From the NCBI GenBank assembly GCA_022845955.1, contig AP025576.1:3968001-4032000 (forward strand): 64,000 nucleotides of DNA, in the 5' to 3' direction. The DNA is from Lachnospiraceae bacterium (GTDB lineage Bacteria; Bacillota; Clostridia; Lachnospirales; Lachnospiraceae). Within the stretch, counting starts at the first letter, position 1; each line of letters starts with the position of its first letter. The position numbers were made by a program, and so were the translations under genes. Positions 8,800 through 16,921 of the stretch are shown piece after piece. Below the pieces are notes generated by a model. It was not told the DNA's origin. It was given only the letters and a program-made list of their open reading frames with translations, and did no database searches.

Positions 8800-10536
8800 A
8801 TGGCATTCGACGGCATAACCATTGCTAATATAAGAAAAGAACTGGAAGATACGCTGAGCGGAGGACGTATCTTTAAAATCGCCCAGCCTGAACCGGATGA
8901 GCTTCTGCTGACCATAAAAAACAATGGGGCACAGCACAGGCTCACCATTTCCGCTTCGGCGTCCCTGCCCCTTATTTATCTGACAGAGAAAAACAAACCC
9001 AGTCCGATGACCGCCCCCAATTTCTGCATGCTGCTGCGCAAGCATATTCAGAACGGGAAAATCATAAGCATTACTCAGCCGGGGATGGAGCGTATTCTGA
9101 ATTTTGAAATCGAGCATCTTGATGAAATGGGCGATCTTTGCAGGAAACTGCTGATTGTAGAGCTGATGGGCAAACACAGCAACATTATTTTCAGCAGCCC
9201 GTCAGGCACCATTATCGACAGTATCAAGCATATTTCAGGACTGGTAAGCTCGGTGCGTGAGGTTCTTCCCGGCAAGGAATATTTTATTCCCCATACCCAG
9301 GATAAAGAAAATCCACTTTCCGTAACCAGGGAAACCTTTATGGCACGCTTGTCCGCAGGCAGTATGCCTTGCTTCAAAGCACTGTATACCAGCTTCACAG
9401 GCCTGTCTCCCGCAATAGCCCATGAAATCTGCTACCGGGCGGGGGGAAACGCAGAATTTTCCACAGCGGCCCTGGACGAAGCAGGAAGGGAAGCCCTCTT
9501 CCGCTGCTTTCAGGATATCATGGATTCGGTGCGTGCCGGCAGTTTTACGCCATGTATTGTGTATGAAAATAATGCGCCGTCGGAGTATGCAGCCCTGCGG
9601 CTCACCTCTTATCCCGAGAACGCAAGAAAGGACTATGATTCCATATCCCGGCTGCTTGAAGATTATTACGCAGAAAAAAATACCATAACACGTATCCGTC
9701 AGCGTTCCTCCGATCTGCGGCGGATCGTGTCCACCGCGCTGGAACGGAATGTCAAAAAATATGATCTGCAGCTGAAACAAATGCAGGATACGGAAAAAAA
9801 GGATAAATACCGGGTCTACGGCGAATTGCTGAACACTTACGGCTATGATGTGACGCCCGGTTCCCGTTCCATGACGGCATTAAATTATTATACCGATGAA
9901 GAGATTACCATTCCTTTGGATCCCACTCTGACGCCGGGAGAAAATGCGAAAAAATATTTTGACAAATACAACAAGCTGAAAAGGACTTTTGAAGCCTTAT
10001 CCCAGCTCACCCTGGAAACAAAAACGGAAATTGAGCATCTGGAATCCATCAGCAATTCCCTGGATATCGCGCTGAAGGAAGAGGATTTGGTACAAATCAA
10101 AGAAGAATTGATAGAGAGCGGTTATATCCGAAGAAAAGGCGGAACAAAAAAAGTTAAAATTACATGCCGTCCCTTCCATTATGTGAGCAGCGACGGGTAT
10201 GATATTTATGTAGGGAAAAATAATTTTCAAAATGATGAGCTAACCTTCAAGTTTGCCGCGGGCAACGATTGGTGGTTCCATGCCAAAGGGATTCCCGGCT
10301 CCCATGTGGTAGTAAAATCCCGGGGAGATGAACTCCCTGACAGCACCTTTGAGGATGCGGCACGTCTTGCGGCCCATTATTCCAAAGGACGCGGCCAGGA
10401 AAAGGTGGAGATTGATTACACGGAGAAGAAGAATGTGAAGAAGCCCGGCGGCGGAAAACCCGGCTTTGTGGTATATTATACTAACTATTCCATGATGATA
10501 GACTCGGATATCACCGCTTTAAAACAGCTTGAGTAA
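8800..10536 (+). CDS. rqcH: RqcH / NFACT-family ribosome quality-control protein
   Basis: 578 residues from the ATG at 8800 (AGAAAGGA before it; the longer ORF upstream has no site). Bacterial Rqc2 homologue, which binds stalled 50S subunits and recruits tRNA-Ala to add alanine tails; older annotations call it fibronectin-binding protein FbpA. It has an N-terminal NFACT-N domain (MAFDGITIANIRKEL), a helical coiled-coil middle (about 300-440) and a C-terminal NFACT-R domain (GKNNFQNDELTF, DWWFHAKGIPGSHVV). The pair equivalent to the functional D97-R98 of B. subtilis RqcH reads E97-R98 here. Stands alone between a terminator and a multi-hairpin element. Confidence 0.93.
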   Translation: MAFDGITIANIRKELEDTLSGGRIFKIAQPEPDELLLTIKNNGAQHRLTISASASLPLIYLTEKNKPSPMTAPNFCMLLRKHIQNGKIISITQPGMERILNFEIEHLDEMGDLCRKLLIVELMGKHSNIIFSSPSGTIIDSIKHISGLVSSVREVLPGKEYFIPHTQDKENPLSVTRETFMARLSAGSMPCFKALYTSFTGLSPAIAHEICYRAGGNAEFSTAALDEAGREALFRCFQDIMDSVRAGSFTPCIVYENNAPSEYAALRLTSYPENARKDYDSISRLLEDYYAEKNTITRIRQRSSDLRRIVSTALERNVKKYDLQLKQMQDTEKKDKYRVYGELLNTYGYDVTPGSRSMTALNYYTDEEITIPLDPTLTPGENAKKYFDKYNKLKRTFEALSQLTLETKTEIEHLESISNSLDIALKEEDLVQIKEELIESGYIRRKGGTKKVKITCRPFHYVSSDGYDIYVGKNNFQNDELTFKFAAGNDWWFHAKGIPGSHVVVKSRGDELPDSTFEDAARLAAHYSKGRGQEKVEIDYTEKKNVKKPGGGKPGFVVYYTNYSMMIDSDITALKQLE

Positions 10537-10540
10537 AATA

Positions 10541-10644
10541 CCCGCAGGGGTCAAATACCCCGCAGCGAGCTGCGGGGTATTTGACCCTCGCGGCGGTCGC
10601 CAAGTGGATGCACTTGTGCATCCGTTTGGCTCGTTGCCCGCGGG
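10541..10644 (+). repeat. Intergenic multi-hairpin element A
   Basis: Begins five bases after the rqcH stop. It contains a perfect 18-bp stem with a 4-base loop (10548-10565 / 10570-10587), then a second hairpin (10599-10603 and 10606-10613 pairing with 10616-10623 and 10626-10630; apex CACTTGTG). CCCGC at 10541 and GCGGG at 10640 close both into a three-way junction. No T-run follows, so it is not a plain terminator. It shares parts with the element at 30523-30740. The right end CCCGCGGGAA runs into the ribosome-site region of the next gene. Confidence 0.75.
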
Positions 10645-10664
10645 AATAAAGAAAGGTTCCTATT

Positions 10665-11369
10665 ATGAAAAAAATTTATAGACCTTTACAGCAGGATGAA
10701 ATTTTATCTGTTTATGAAACCTGGGGTTCTTCCCATTTTCCGGATGATGAACGCAAACCGCTCTCTTCCATACGCAGCCTGATCGAGCGGAAACAGTATT
10801 CGGGTTACGGCCTGTTTTCCCGGAAAGGGGAAACGGAATCGATTCTGGGATATGCCCTGCTGCTGCATGATGCAGAAAAAAAGAAAATGCTATTGGATTA
10901 TTATGCGTTTCTGGAGGAACACAGGAACAAGGGGTTTGGCAGTATTTTTCTGCAGAATATGAGAAAGCAGACGGATTTCCCCGGCTGCTTTCTGGAATGC
11001 GAAGACCCTGATACCGCCTCCTGCGGCGAGGAAAAGTCGCTTCGGAAAAGAAGAATCGGTTTTTATCAAAGAAACGGTGCTTTTCTTACCCAAGTACGTG
11101 CCTGTCTGTTTGGGGTAACCTACCGAATGCTCTGGCTTCCCTCCGCTGGAGATGTTGGAACGGAAGATGGTTCCCTCGGGGCTGTCGGAACGGATAGCAT
11201 TTCTCCTGCCGAGGCTCCCGGTGCGGATAGCCTTCTTTCTGCCGGCGGCAGGAAAAAGAACGAAGTACCGGAAGGGGACGAGGCCTTTTTGCAGGATCTC
11301 ACGGATTTTTATCTTTCCGTTTTCCCACGTTCTGTATTTGATAATAATATGAAGCTCTGGCTTCCCTGA
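10665..11369 (+). CDS. GNAT-family N-acetyltransferase
   Basis: 234 residues, start ATG at 10665 with AAAGG upstream. The central part (SILGYALLLHD, LLDYYAFLEEHRNKGFGSIFLQNM) has the acetyl-CoA-binding R/Q-x-x-G-x-G/A type loop (HRNKGFGS) of GNAT enzymes. A low-complexity Gly/Ala/Ser-rich insertion at about 160-200 interrupts the C-terminal part. Substrate not predictable. Last gene of the plus-strand island, ending at a shared terminator. Confidence 0.75.
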   Translation: MKKIYRPLQQDEILSVYETWGSSHFPDDERKPLSSIRSLIERKQYSGYGLFSRKGETESILGYALLLHDAEKKKMLLDYYAFLEEHRNKGFGSIFLQNMRKQTDFPGCFLECEDPDTASCGEEKSLRKRRIGFYQRNGAFLTQVRACLFGVTYRMLWLPSAGDVGTEDGSLGAVGTDSISPAEAPGADSLLSAGGRKKNEVPEGDEAFLQDLTDFYLSVFPRSVFDNNMKLWLP

Positions 11370-11370
11370 A

Positions 11371-11412
11371 AAAAAGCCATTGTACGGCGTTTATGCCGCG
11401 CAATGGCTTTTC
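11371..11412. terminator. Bidirectional terminator
   Basis: AAAAAGCCATTG pairs with CAATGGCTTTT, with a GC-rich inner part, and has an A-run on one side and a T-run on the other. It lies between the convergent GNAT gene and the coat-like gene, so it can serve both. Confidence 0.75.
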
Positions 11413-11420
11413 AGCTTTTC

Positions 11421-11678
11421 TTACAGTGTTCCTGAAGTAAACAGACCCTTTACATGGTCAATTTCTTCCTGGCTGGCCTTCTGGGCCGGTACATAATAGG
11501 ATTTATCCCTTGCGATCTGGTAAAGCTGCTCCTGGGACTGCTCACATGCTGCACGCATCTGTTTCAAAGCGCTTTTCAGTTCTTTATTTTCTGTCTGGGG
11601 AATCATTTCCCCAAATCTGACAAGTTCACCGTTAATACCTGCCAGAGTATCAGATACCATTGTTTTTTCCTGCATCAT
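11421..11678 (-). CDS. Small CotF-like spore coat protein
   Basis: 85 residues. Helical, with the C-terminal KSYYVPAQKASQEEIDHVK reminiscent of the tail of CotF-type spore coat proteins (a Tyr/Pro motif followed by a helix). GGAGGAG site before the ATG at 11678. It follows another small helical protein by 14 bases. Together the two look like the halves of a CotF/ferritin-like coat protein. The coat role is inferred. Confidence 0.65.
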   Translation of the reverse strand: MMQEKTMVSDTLAGINGELVRFGEMIPQTENKELKSALKQMRAACEQSQEQLYQIARDKSYYVPAQKASQEEIDHVKGLFTSGTL

Positions 11679-11692
11679 GGTTATTCTCCTCC

Positions 11693-11878
11693 TTACTGCA
11701 AAAATTTCATAAGCTGCTGTTTATTTTCCATTGCGGATTTTGCACCCTGTTCAAAGAACTGTTTTACTTTCGTGTCCTCTGCACAGGAAGCGTATTCCTT
11801 CATTTTGCAATGAGAAGTGTCATAACCGCCAATCAGATGGCGCAGGTTCTGAAGATCGAGTTCTGATAAATTTGCCAT
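11693..11878 (-). CDS. Small helical coat-associated protein
   Basis: 61 residues from the ATG at 11878 (GGAGG seven bases before it). The sequence starts MANLSELDLQNLRHLIGGYD and ends in a helix with EQGAKSAMENKQQLM. It resembles the N-terminal half of CotF-like coat proteins from clostridia. First gene of a two-gene unit with the 85-residue partner. Function is not demonstrated. Confidence 0.6.
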   Translation of the reverse strand: MANLSELDLQNLRHLIGGYDTSHCKMKEYASCAEDTKVKQFFEQGAKSAMENKQQLMKFLQ

Positions 11879-11952
11879 GTCCATACCTCCATTCATTTTA
11901 CTTCTGCCTTTATATTGTGCGCATTCATGAACGGGAATATACCGGCAAGTTT

Positions 11953-12855
11953 TTACATACCCAAATCCGCATAAGGAATCGTCACTTCCGTATAGCCTGC
12001 TGCATAAGGTGCGATTTCATAAGGGGAGGAATAAAATACCACACCTTCCTCGTTAAGGTAATAGGAATCCATGAAGTCCGTTTTTGCGTTCAATGTCTCC
12101 GCCGCGTCTTCAAAAAATCTGTTTTCCGTATCTTTTTCTACCAATTCCAGGAATTTACCTCTTACCATGGTATTCAGCTCATCCCCAGATTTATTTATCA
12201 GGCCCGACAGGGTCAATTCTTTTCCTGTTTCCGAGTCAAAAAGGAAAGTAAGCCTTCCCGGCATACCGTGTGCGCCGCCTTCATAGGTATAGGATTCATG
12301 GAATACAGATATTATATTATCCCGTGCGACTACTCCGCCCACCGTAAAATCTTCTTCACTGGGCGGCATAGTAAAGGTTTCGGTTTCTTGTGTTTCCGAC
12401 GTCTGGGCATTTTCTTCCTCAGTGCGGTACTGAAGCGCATAGCCCACGATGGATTCGGGATTCTTTTCATAGTCTTCCATTTTGCCGGAAATCCACTCCT
12501 GGTAAAATTCGTTTATTTTTTTCTCGCCTTCTGTATCCCCTTCAAAAACCGGGTATTGGATTTTGACGGTACACGCCAGCTGGCCTTTCGGCGTAGACCA
12601 GGATTTTTCTTCCGTTTCCAGATGATACGAGTATGCCCCCGCCTTCATGCTGCCTCCTTCGGAAGAAGTCTGGGTCTGTGTTTCCTCCTCTGCCGTCTGT
12701 GTGGCAGCCTGCGTGGTTTCTGCGGGACTTGTGGTTTCCTGTACGGTACTGCTTTCTGCCTGTCCTGCGGTTCCGGCGCTTTCCTCATCTGTTTTTCCCG
12801 TACAGCCCGTTAACAACATGGCTGCAGTCAATGCCAGACACATAAATTTTTTCAT
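11953..12855 (-). CDS. DUF3298 (RsiV-like) lipoprotein
   Basis: 300 residues. A lipoprotein signal with lipobox LTGC (Cys18) is followed by a Ser/Thr/Glu/Gln-rich linker (about 20-70) and then an extracellular domain of the DUF4163/DUF3298 type. Diagnostic stretches are YEGGAHGMPGRLTFLFD and GVVFYSSPYEIAPYAAG near the end. The same fold forms the lysozyme-sensing part of the anti-sigma factor RsiV, but here there is no anti-sigma domain. Function unknown; it acts on the outer face of the membrane. Monocistronic. Confidence 0.85.
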   Translation of the reverse strand: MKKFMCLALTAAMLLTGCTGKTDEESAGTAGQAESSTVQETTSPAETTQAATQTAEEETQTQTSSEGGSMKAGAYSYHLETEEKSWSTPKGQLACTVKIQYPVFEGDTEGEKKINEFYQEWISGKMEDYEKNPESIVGYALQYRTEEENAQTSETQETETFTMPPSEEDFTVGGVVARDNIISVFHESYTYEGGAHGMPGRLTFLFDSETGKELTLSGLINKSGDELNTMVRGKFLELVEKDTENRFFEDAAETLNAKTDFMDSYYLNEEGVVFYSSPYEIAPYAAGYTEVTIPYADLGM

Positions 12856-12927
12856 GCGATTTCCTTTCCTCTCTGTTTTTTTCTATATTTTTTATCCTTC
12901 CCAATGAGAAGGTTTTTAAACGTACGA

Positions 12928-12969
12928 AAACCATCCGGAACCGGTTTTTTCAACCGTTCCGAATGGTTT
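12928..12969 (-). terminator. Hairpin terminator after glgA
   Basis: AAACCATTCGGAACGGT on the minus strand pairs with ACCGGTTCCGGATGGTTT, with one or two mismatches, and is followed by TTCG and then a T-containing stretch. About 45 bases past the glgA stop. Confidence 0.6.
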
Positions 12970-13013
12970 CCCCCCTTATTCTTACACATACATCCACAAG
13001 AACTCTGAAATTT

Positions 13014-14459
13014 TTATCCAATCAGCCAATCATACATTTCCTGGTATTTTTTTGCAGATACCTGCCAGGAAAAATCTGCGGCCATTCCCCGGTCCACTAT
13101 TTTATTCCATTCCCTCTTTTTATCATAGAAAATCCGTTCCGCATACCGGATGGCGCCCAGCATTTCATGGGCATTATAGTTCATAAAACTGAATCCTGTG
13201 CCTGAACTTTCGAATTCATTATAGGGCTGAACGGTATCCTTCAGCCCGCCGGTCTCCCTTACAATAGGAACGGTCCCGTAGCGAAGGGCAATTAACTGGC
13301 TGAGTCCGCAGGGTTCAAAAAGGGACGGCATCAGGAAGGCGTCACAGGAAGCATATACTCTGTGGGATACGGCTTCCGAATAATAAATCTGTGCGGATAC
13401 CTTGCCGGAATACTTCCATGCATAGTGGCGGAACATGTTTTCATATTGTTCTTCCCCTGTTCCAAGCACCATAAGCTGGATATTATCCTGACAAAGTTCA
13501 TCCATGACATAAGCGACGAGATCAAAACCCTTCTGATCAGTAAGCCTTGATACCACACCGAGCACCATCGCTTTATCATCCTGATTCAGACCGAAATCAG
13601 CCTGAAGGGCACGTTTGTTTTTAATCTTTTCTTTGCGGAAATTGACTGCATTAAAGGGATGCGTTATATACTTATCCGTTTCGGGATTGTATTCCTCATA
13701 ATCGATGCCGTTTACAATTCCCCGCAGGTCACCGCTGCGTGCGCGGAGCAGGCCGTCCAGCGCTTCTCCGTAGAAGGGGGTCTTAATCTCTTCCGCATAA
13801 GTATCGCTCACGGTAGTAACCGCGTCTGCATAAACAATACCGCCCTTGAGCAGATTGGCATCTTTATAGGCCTCCAGCTTATCCGGCGTGAAAAATGACA
13901 TAGGTAAACCGGTGATGTCCTGTACCTCCTTAATGCTCCATTTGCCCTGGAATTTCAGGTTATGGATCGTCATTGCCGTCTTGATTCCGCGATAGAAATC
14001 GCTTCCCTGGAACCGTTCATGAAGATAGACGGGAACAAGCCCCGTCTGCCAGTCATGGCAGTGGATTAAATCAGGGCGGAAATCAACAACGGGAAGTATG
14101 GACAGCGCCGCTTTGGAGAAAAATGCAAATTTCTCGATTTCGAACAATGCATTATCACAATAAGGCTTAAAACCGTTAAAATAAAATTCATTATCTATAA
14201 AATAGTACTTTACTCCGTCATATTCGGCTTCCAGGATCCCCACATACTGGTTCTGCCAATGGAAATCCATATAAAAATGGGTTTTGTAATTCAGTCTGTC
14301 CTTCATTTCCTGGGACATACATACATATTTGGGCAAGATTACACGTACGTCATAATATTTTTTATCGATGCATTTGGGCAGTGAACCTACTACATCCGCC
14401 AAACCGCCTGTCTTTATGAACGGTACGCCTTCTGAGGCCACAAATAAAATTTTCTTCAT
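13014..14459 (-). CDS. glgA: Glycogen synthase (GT5)
   Basis: 481 residues, full length. Transfers glucose from ADP-glucose onto alpha-1,4-glucan. The N-terminal KTGGLADVVGSLP is the ADP-glucose-binding motif. HCHDWQTGL and the C-terminal EPCGLSQLIALRYGTVPIV are standard GT5 signatures. It lies 80 bases behind the Spo0A-like gene, with its own TATAAT at 14515-14510. No other glycogen gene is nearby. Glycogen-type storage before sporulation is common in clostridia, but a link to the neighbour is only inference. Confidence 0.95.
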   Translation of the reverse strand: MKKILFVASEGVPFIKTGGLADVVGSLPKCIDKKYYDVRVILPKYVCMSQEMKDRLNYKTHFYMDFHWQNQYVGILEAEYDGVKYYFIDNEFYFNGFKPYCDNALFEIEKFAFFSKAALSILPVVDFRPDLIHCHDWQTGLVPVYLHERFQGSDFYRGIKTAMTIHNLKFQGKWSIKEVQDITGLPMSFFTPDKLEAYKDANLLKGGIVYADAVTTVSDTYAEEIKTPFYGEALDGLLRARSGDLRGIVNGIDYEEYNPETDKYITHPFNAVNFRKEKIKNKRALQADFGLNQDDKAMVLGVVSRLTDQKGFDLVAYVMDELCQDNIQLMVLGTGEEQYENMFRHYAWKYSGKVSAQIYYSEAVSHRVYASCDAFLMPSLFEPCGLSQLIALRYGTVPIVRETGGLKDTVQPYNEFESSGTGFSFMNYNAHEMLGAIRYAERIFYDKKREWNKIVDRGMAADFSWQVSAKKYQEMYDWLIG

Positions 14460-14509
14460 GCTGAATCCTCCCGTAATTTCTTAATACCTTCCCCGCTGGG
14501 CTTACAGAT

Positions 14510-14515
14510 ATTATA
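14510..14515 (-). promoter_or_regulatory. Possible -10 box of glgA
   Basis: Minus-strand TATAAT about 50 bases before the glgA start. No good -35 is visible at 16-18 bases. Confidence 0.35.
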
Positions 14516-14540
14516 CATCATTACGGCATTTAATAAAAGG

Positions 14541-15068
14541 TTAAATTTTATATTGAAGCCTTATTTTGTCTGCGATGAGCGCAATGAACTCGGAATTTGT
14601 CGGTTTCCCTTTGCCGGTATTGATGGTATAGCCAAAGAGGGAATCCAGTGTTTCCATCTTTCCCCGGCTCCATGCCACTTCGATAGCATGTCTGATCGCA
14701 CGCTCCACACGGCTGGGTGTGGTCTGGTATTTCTTGGCAATAGTAGGGTACAGGATTTTGGTGATGGAATTGAGCATCTCGATATCTTCCACAGACATCA
14801 TAATGGCTTCGCGCAGGTATTGGTAGCCTTTGATATGGGCGGGAACGCCGATTTCATGAATCATGTCCGTTACATCCTTTTCCAGGTTGTGGGCGGCGGC
14901 AGGTTTGGCAGCGGCTTCTTCCTCTTTTGTTATCTCTGACAAGGATGAGGTACCGGATGCCGGTACGGTTATCATTATCTGGAATTCTTTATTCGTTTTC
15001 ATCAGATCCGTGAGGATCTGCACCACTCTTTCGTTGTCTTTTCCTGCGCTCATGCGTAACTGTTCCAT
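14541..15068 (-). CDS. spo0A: Spo0A-type regulator lacking most of its receiver domain
   Basis: 175 residues from the ATG at 15068 (GGAGG before it), where Spo0A is normally about 260. From about residue 65 on it is a full Spo0A DNA-binding domain: [46 protein letters not shown] and [14 protein letters not shown]. Residues 1-33 still align with the start of a Spo0A receiver, with D11-N12-E13-R14 at the normal position, but the usual acidic D10 is Lys. The phosphoacceptor Asp, the Thr/Lys switch residues and most of the fold are missing, replaced by an Ala/Glu/Lys linker. It sits directly after spoIVB, the canonical spo0A location. Its own promoter is at 15122-15149. It cannot be phosphorylated in the usual way. 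Possible reading: constitutive or repurposed regulator, or decayed gene; the intact effector domain argues against simple decay. Confidence 0.85.
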   Translation of the reverse strand: MEQLRMSAGKDNERVVQILTDLMKTNKEFQIMITVPASGTSSLSEITKEEEAAAKPAAAHNLEKDVTDMIHEIGVPAHIKGYQYLREAIMMSVEDIEMLNSITKILYPTIAKKYQTTPSRVERAIRHAIEVAWSRGKMETLDSLFGYTINTGKGKPTNSEFIALIADKIRLQYKI

Positions 15069-15121
15069 ATATATCCTCCATTCCAACAGAAATCTTTTTC
15101 TTTCTGTCTCTTCCTGCATTA

Positions 15122-15149
15122 ATTATATAAGAATGACAATTTATGGCAA
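15122..15149 (-). promoter_or_regulatory. Promoter of the Spo0A-type gene
   Basis: Minus-strand -35 TTGCCA (15149-15144), 16-base spacer, -10 TATAAT (15127-15122). The spacer holds TTGTCATT, a 6/8 match to the 0A box TTGTCRAA. Confidence 0.65.
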
Positions 15150-15179
15150 CCTTCTTTCGTCGCATAAAAGGCGGTGTAT

Positions 15180-15350
15180 CGTGTTTTTTCGGGGGTTATC
15201 GCGGGATGGGAGGGCGAAATATGGCGAAAGGTGGGGAAAGCTGGCGATAGATAGCGGGAAGGGTGGGGGAGAAATGAGAGGGAGAGGGTGGGGGGAGAAT
15301 GGGGGGTTGGGGGGCGGGGATTATGATGGGGGATCCGGGAGGCCGCCGTG
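15180..15350 (+). other. G-run-rich spacer upstream of the Spo0A-type gene
   Basis: The plus strand (template for the downstream gene) is packed with G-runs between 15256 and 15319: nine or so runs of three to six Gs with short A/T-containing loops, enough for one or more G-quadruplexes. It contains no credible gene. Composition differs sharply from the flanking DNA. Confidence 0.7.
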
Positions 15351-15351
15351 G

Positions 15352-15398
15352 CAGCCTTGAAATTGCGCGCAATTTCAAGGCTGTGGGGCTTCGCCCCA
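15352..15398. repeat. Perfect 32-bp palindrome plus small hairpin
   Basis: 15352-15383 is fully self-complementary (16-base arms, no spacer, centre GCGC). A second short hairpin TGGGGC-ttc-GCCCCA follows at 15384-15398. They stack beside the spoIVB terminator, on the side away from spoIVB. Confidence 0.75.
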
Positions 15399-15462
15399 TA
15401 AAAAAAGAAGGAAAAGCTCCCTTATTGAGCAAGCTCAAACGGGGGCTTTTTCTTCTTTTTTT
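15399..15462 (-). terminator. spoIVB terminator
   Basis: AAAAAAAGAAG...AAAAGCTCCC pairs with GGGGGCTTTTT...CTTCTTTTTTT, giving A/T-runs on both sides, so it could work in both directions. It begins just after the spoIVB stop and isolates spoIVB from the Spo0A-type gene. Confidence 0.75.
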
Positions 15463-15469
15463 GCACGGC

Positions 15470-16780
15470 TCAGCTTAATAACATGTTTTCAATAAATATC
15501 CCGAAGCCTCTGGTGGGGTCTTGTACGAGGACGTGGGTGACGGCTCCTATTATTTTTCCGTCCTGGAGGATGGGGCTGCCGCTCATTCCCTGGACTATGC
15601 CTCCGGTGGTTTCCAGGAGGTCGGGGTCGGTTACCTGGAGTTCGATCCCTCTGTTGATGTTGTCGTGGTCAAGGTGTATCGCGGTGATTTTGATGTCGTA
15701 TAGCTGTGGTTCGCCGCCTACGCTGCATAGGATTTGGGCGGGGCCTGTTTCTACTTCCTGTTTCAGGCCGATGGGCATAGCCTGCGAGGTGATGTGGGCC
15801 GCAGCGGATTCGCTCAGTTCTCCGAAGATTCCTTCTACGGTATTGGCCTCAATTGTTCCCATCTTATTGCTTTCTTTGTAGTCTATGACGCCTGTAAGTT
15901 CGCCCGGCGTTCCATTTTCTCCCTTGGTTATGGACACAATATCGGTCTGGTAAAGGCTTCCGTTTTTAAGATTCATCAGCGTGGCGGTATCCATATCGTT
16001 GATTCCATGACCCAATGCACCGAAGGAATTGTTCTCGTCCAGATAGGTGAGGGTTCCCACGCCCTGGGCATTGTCCCTTATCCATATACCAAGCTTATAT
16101 TGCCCGTCCTGGTTTTCTTCGGGTTTTACCTTCAGGTCAAATTCCTGGTCGTCACGCAGTATTGTGAGAACCATTTCTTCTCCGTTGCTTTCTTCGATTT
16201 GCTTCATGAAGGCGGCTTTTCCTTCCACTTCCTTACCGTCCGTCTTCAGAATATAATCGCCTTCCTTGAGCAGATGTCCTACGGGTTCTTTCACCTGGCC
16301 GTCAGCGCCGGTAAAATCACCTGTGGCGATAACCAGTATCCCCTGGGTCTTGACATAAATGCCTATGGGAACTCCCGCCGGTATCAGTGTCTTGTCATTG
16401 ATAACCTGTACATTTACGGTTTTAAATGGAATGACGCCGAACAGCTTCAAATCCATTGTATAGGTATCAATATCTTCCGCGTATAAGGTAAGGGACTCTC
16501 CCAGATCCACGGAAAGGCTTTTTGTTTCTTTTGTCTCTGTTACCGCGTTCATTCCGGTTACCGGTATTGCTTCGTATTCACCTCCGGAGCTTGCCGGCGC
16601 CTTATACAGCTTACCGGAAACAGGTACGTTCAAATCCAAATCCTGCTGGATTCCTGCGCGGATATGGATGGCACGGGGAATTTTTTCCCATATCAGGAAA
16701 AGCCAGCATATGATTAACGCTGTTGTGGAGCAAATCAGCAAAACATATAAAAATAAGCGGTACTTTTTTCTTCTTTCCAA
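15470..16780 (-). CDS. spoIVB: SpoIVB serine peptidase (S55)
   Basis: 436 residues, standard size. Made in the forespore and secreted into the intermembrane space, where it cleaves SpoIVFA to trigger sigma-K activation. One N-terminal membrane helix (about 8-30), a PDZ domain (about 135-215, VPIGIYVKTQGILVI onward) and the S55 peptidase domain with the catalytic His in FGALGHGI and the Ser in GMSGSPILQ. The start is a TTG at 16780 with AAGGA 9 bases upstream; no in-frame ATG fits. Between recN (upstream) and the Spo0A-type gene, the usual clostridial order. Confidence 0.95.
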   Translation of the reverse strand: MERRKKYRLFLYVLLICSTTALIICWLFLIWEKIPRAIHIRAGIQQDLDLNVPVSGKLYKAPASSGGEYEAIPVTGMNAVTETKETKSLSVDLGESLTLYAEDIDTYTMDLKLFGVIPFKTVNVQVINDKTLIPAGVPIGIYVKTQGILVIATGDFTGADGQVKEPVGHLLKEGDYILKTDGKEVEGKAAFMKQIEESNGEEMVLTILRDDQEFDLKVKPEENQDGQYKLGIWIRDNAQGVGTLTYLDENNSFGALGHGINDMDTATLMNLKNGSLYQTDIVSITKGENGTPGELTGVIDYKESNKMGTIEANTVEGIFGELSESAAAHITSQAMPIGLKQEVETGPAQILCSVGGEPQLYDIKITAIHLDHDNINRGIELQVTDPDLLETTGGIVQGMSGSPILQDGKIIGAVTHVLVQDPTRGFGIFIENMLLS

Positions 16781-16861
16781 AATTTCACATCCTTCCTGCT
16801 GCTTATTCTGCTAATAGCAGGCACAGCTGCTATGGGACTTTTCAGGCCCTTTTAGCAAAGA

Positions 16862-16892
16862 AAAGGACATACATTTAACATGTACGTCCTTT
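16862..16892 (-). terminator. recN terminator
   Basis: 13-bp stem with one mismatch (AAAGGACGTACAT / ATGTATGTCCTTT on the minus strand), then TTTTCTTT. It ends the long nusB-to-recN operon, 29 bases after the recN stop. Confidence 0.75.
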
Positions 16893-16921
16893 CTAGTATG
16901 TGACAAATGGGGGAAGATAAT

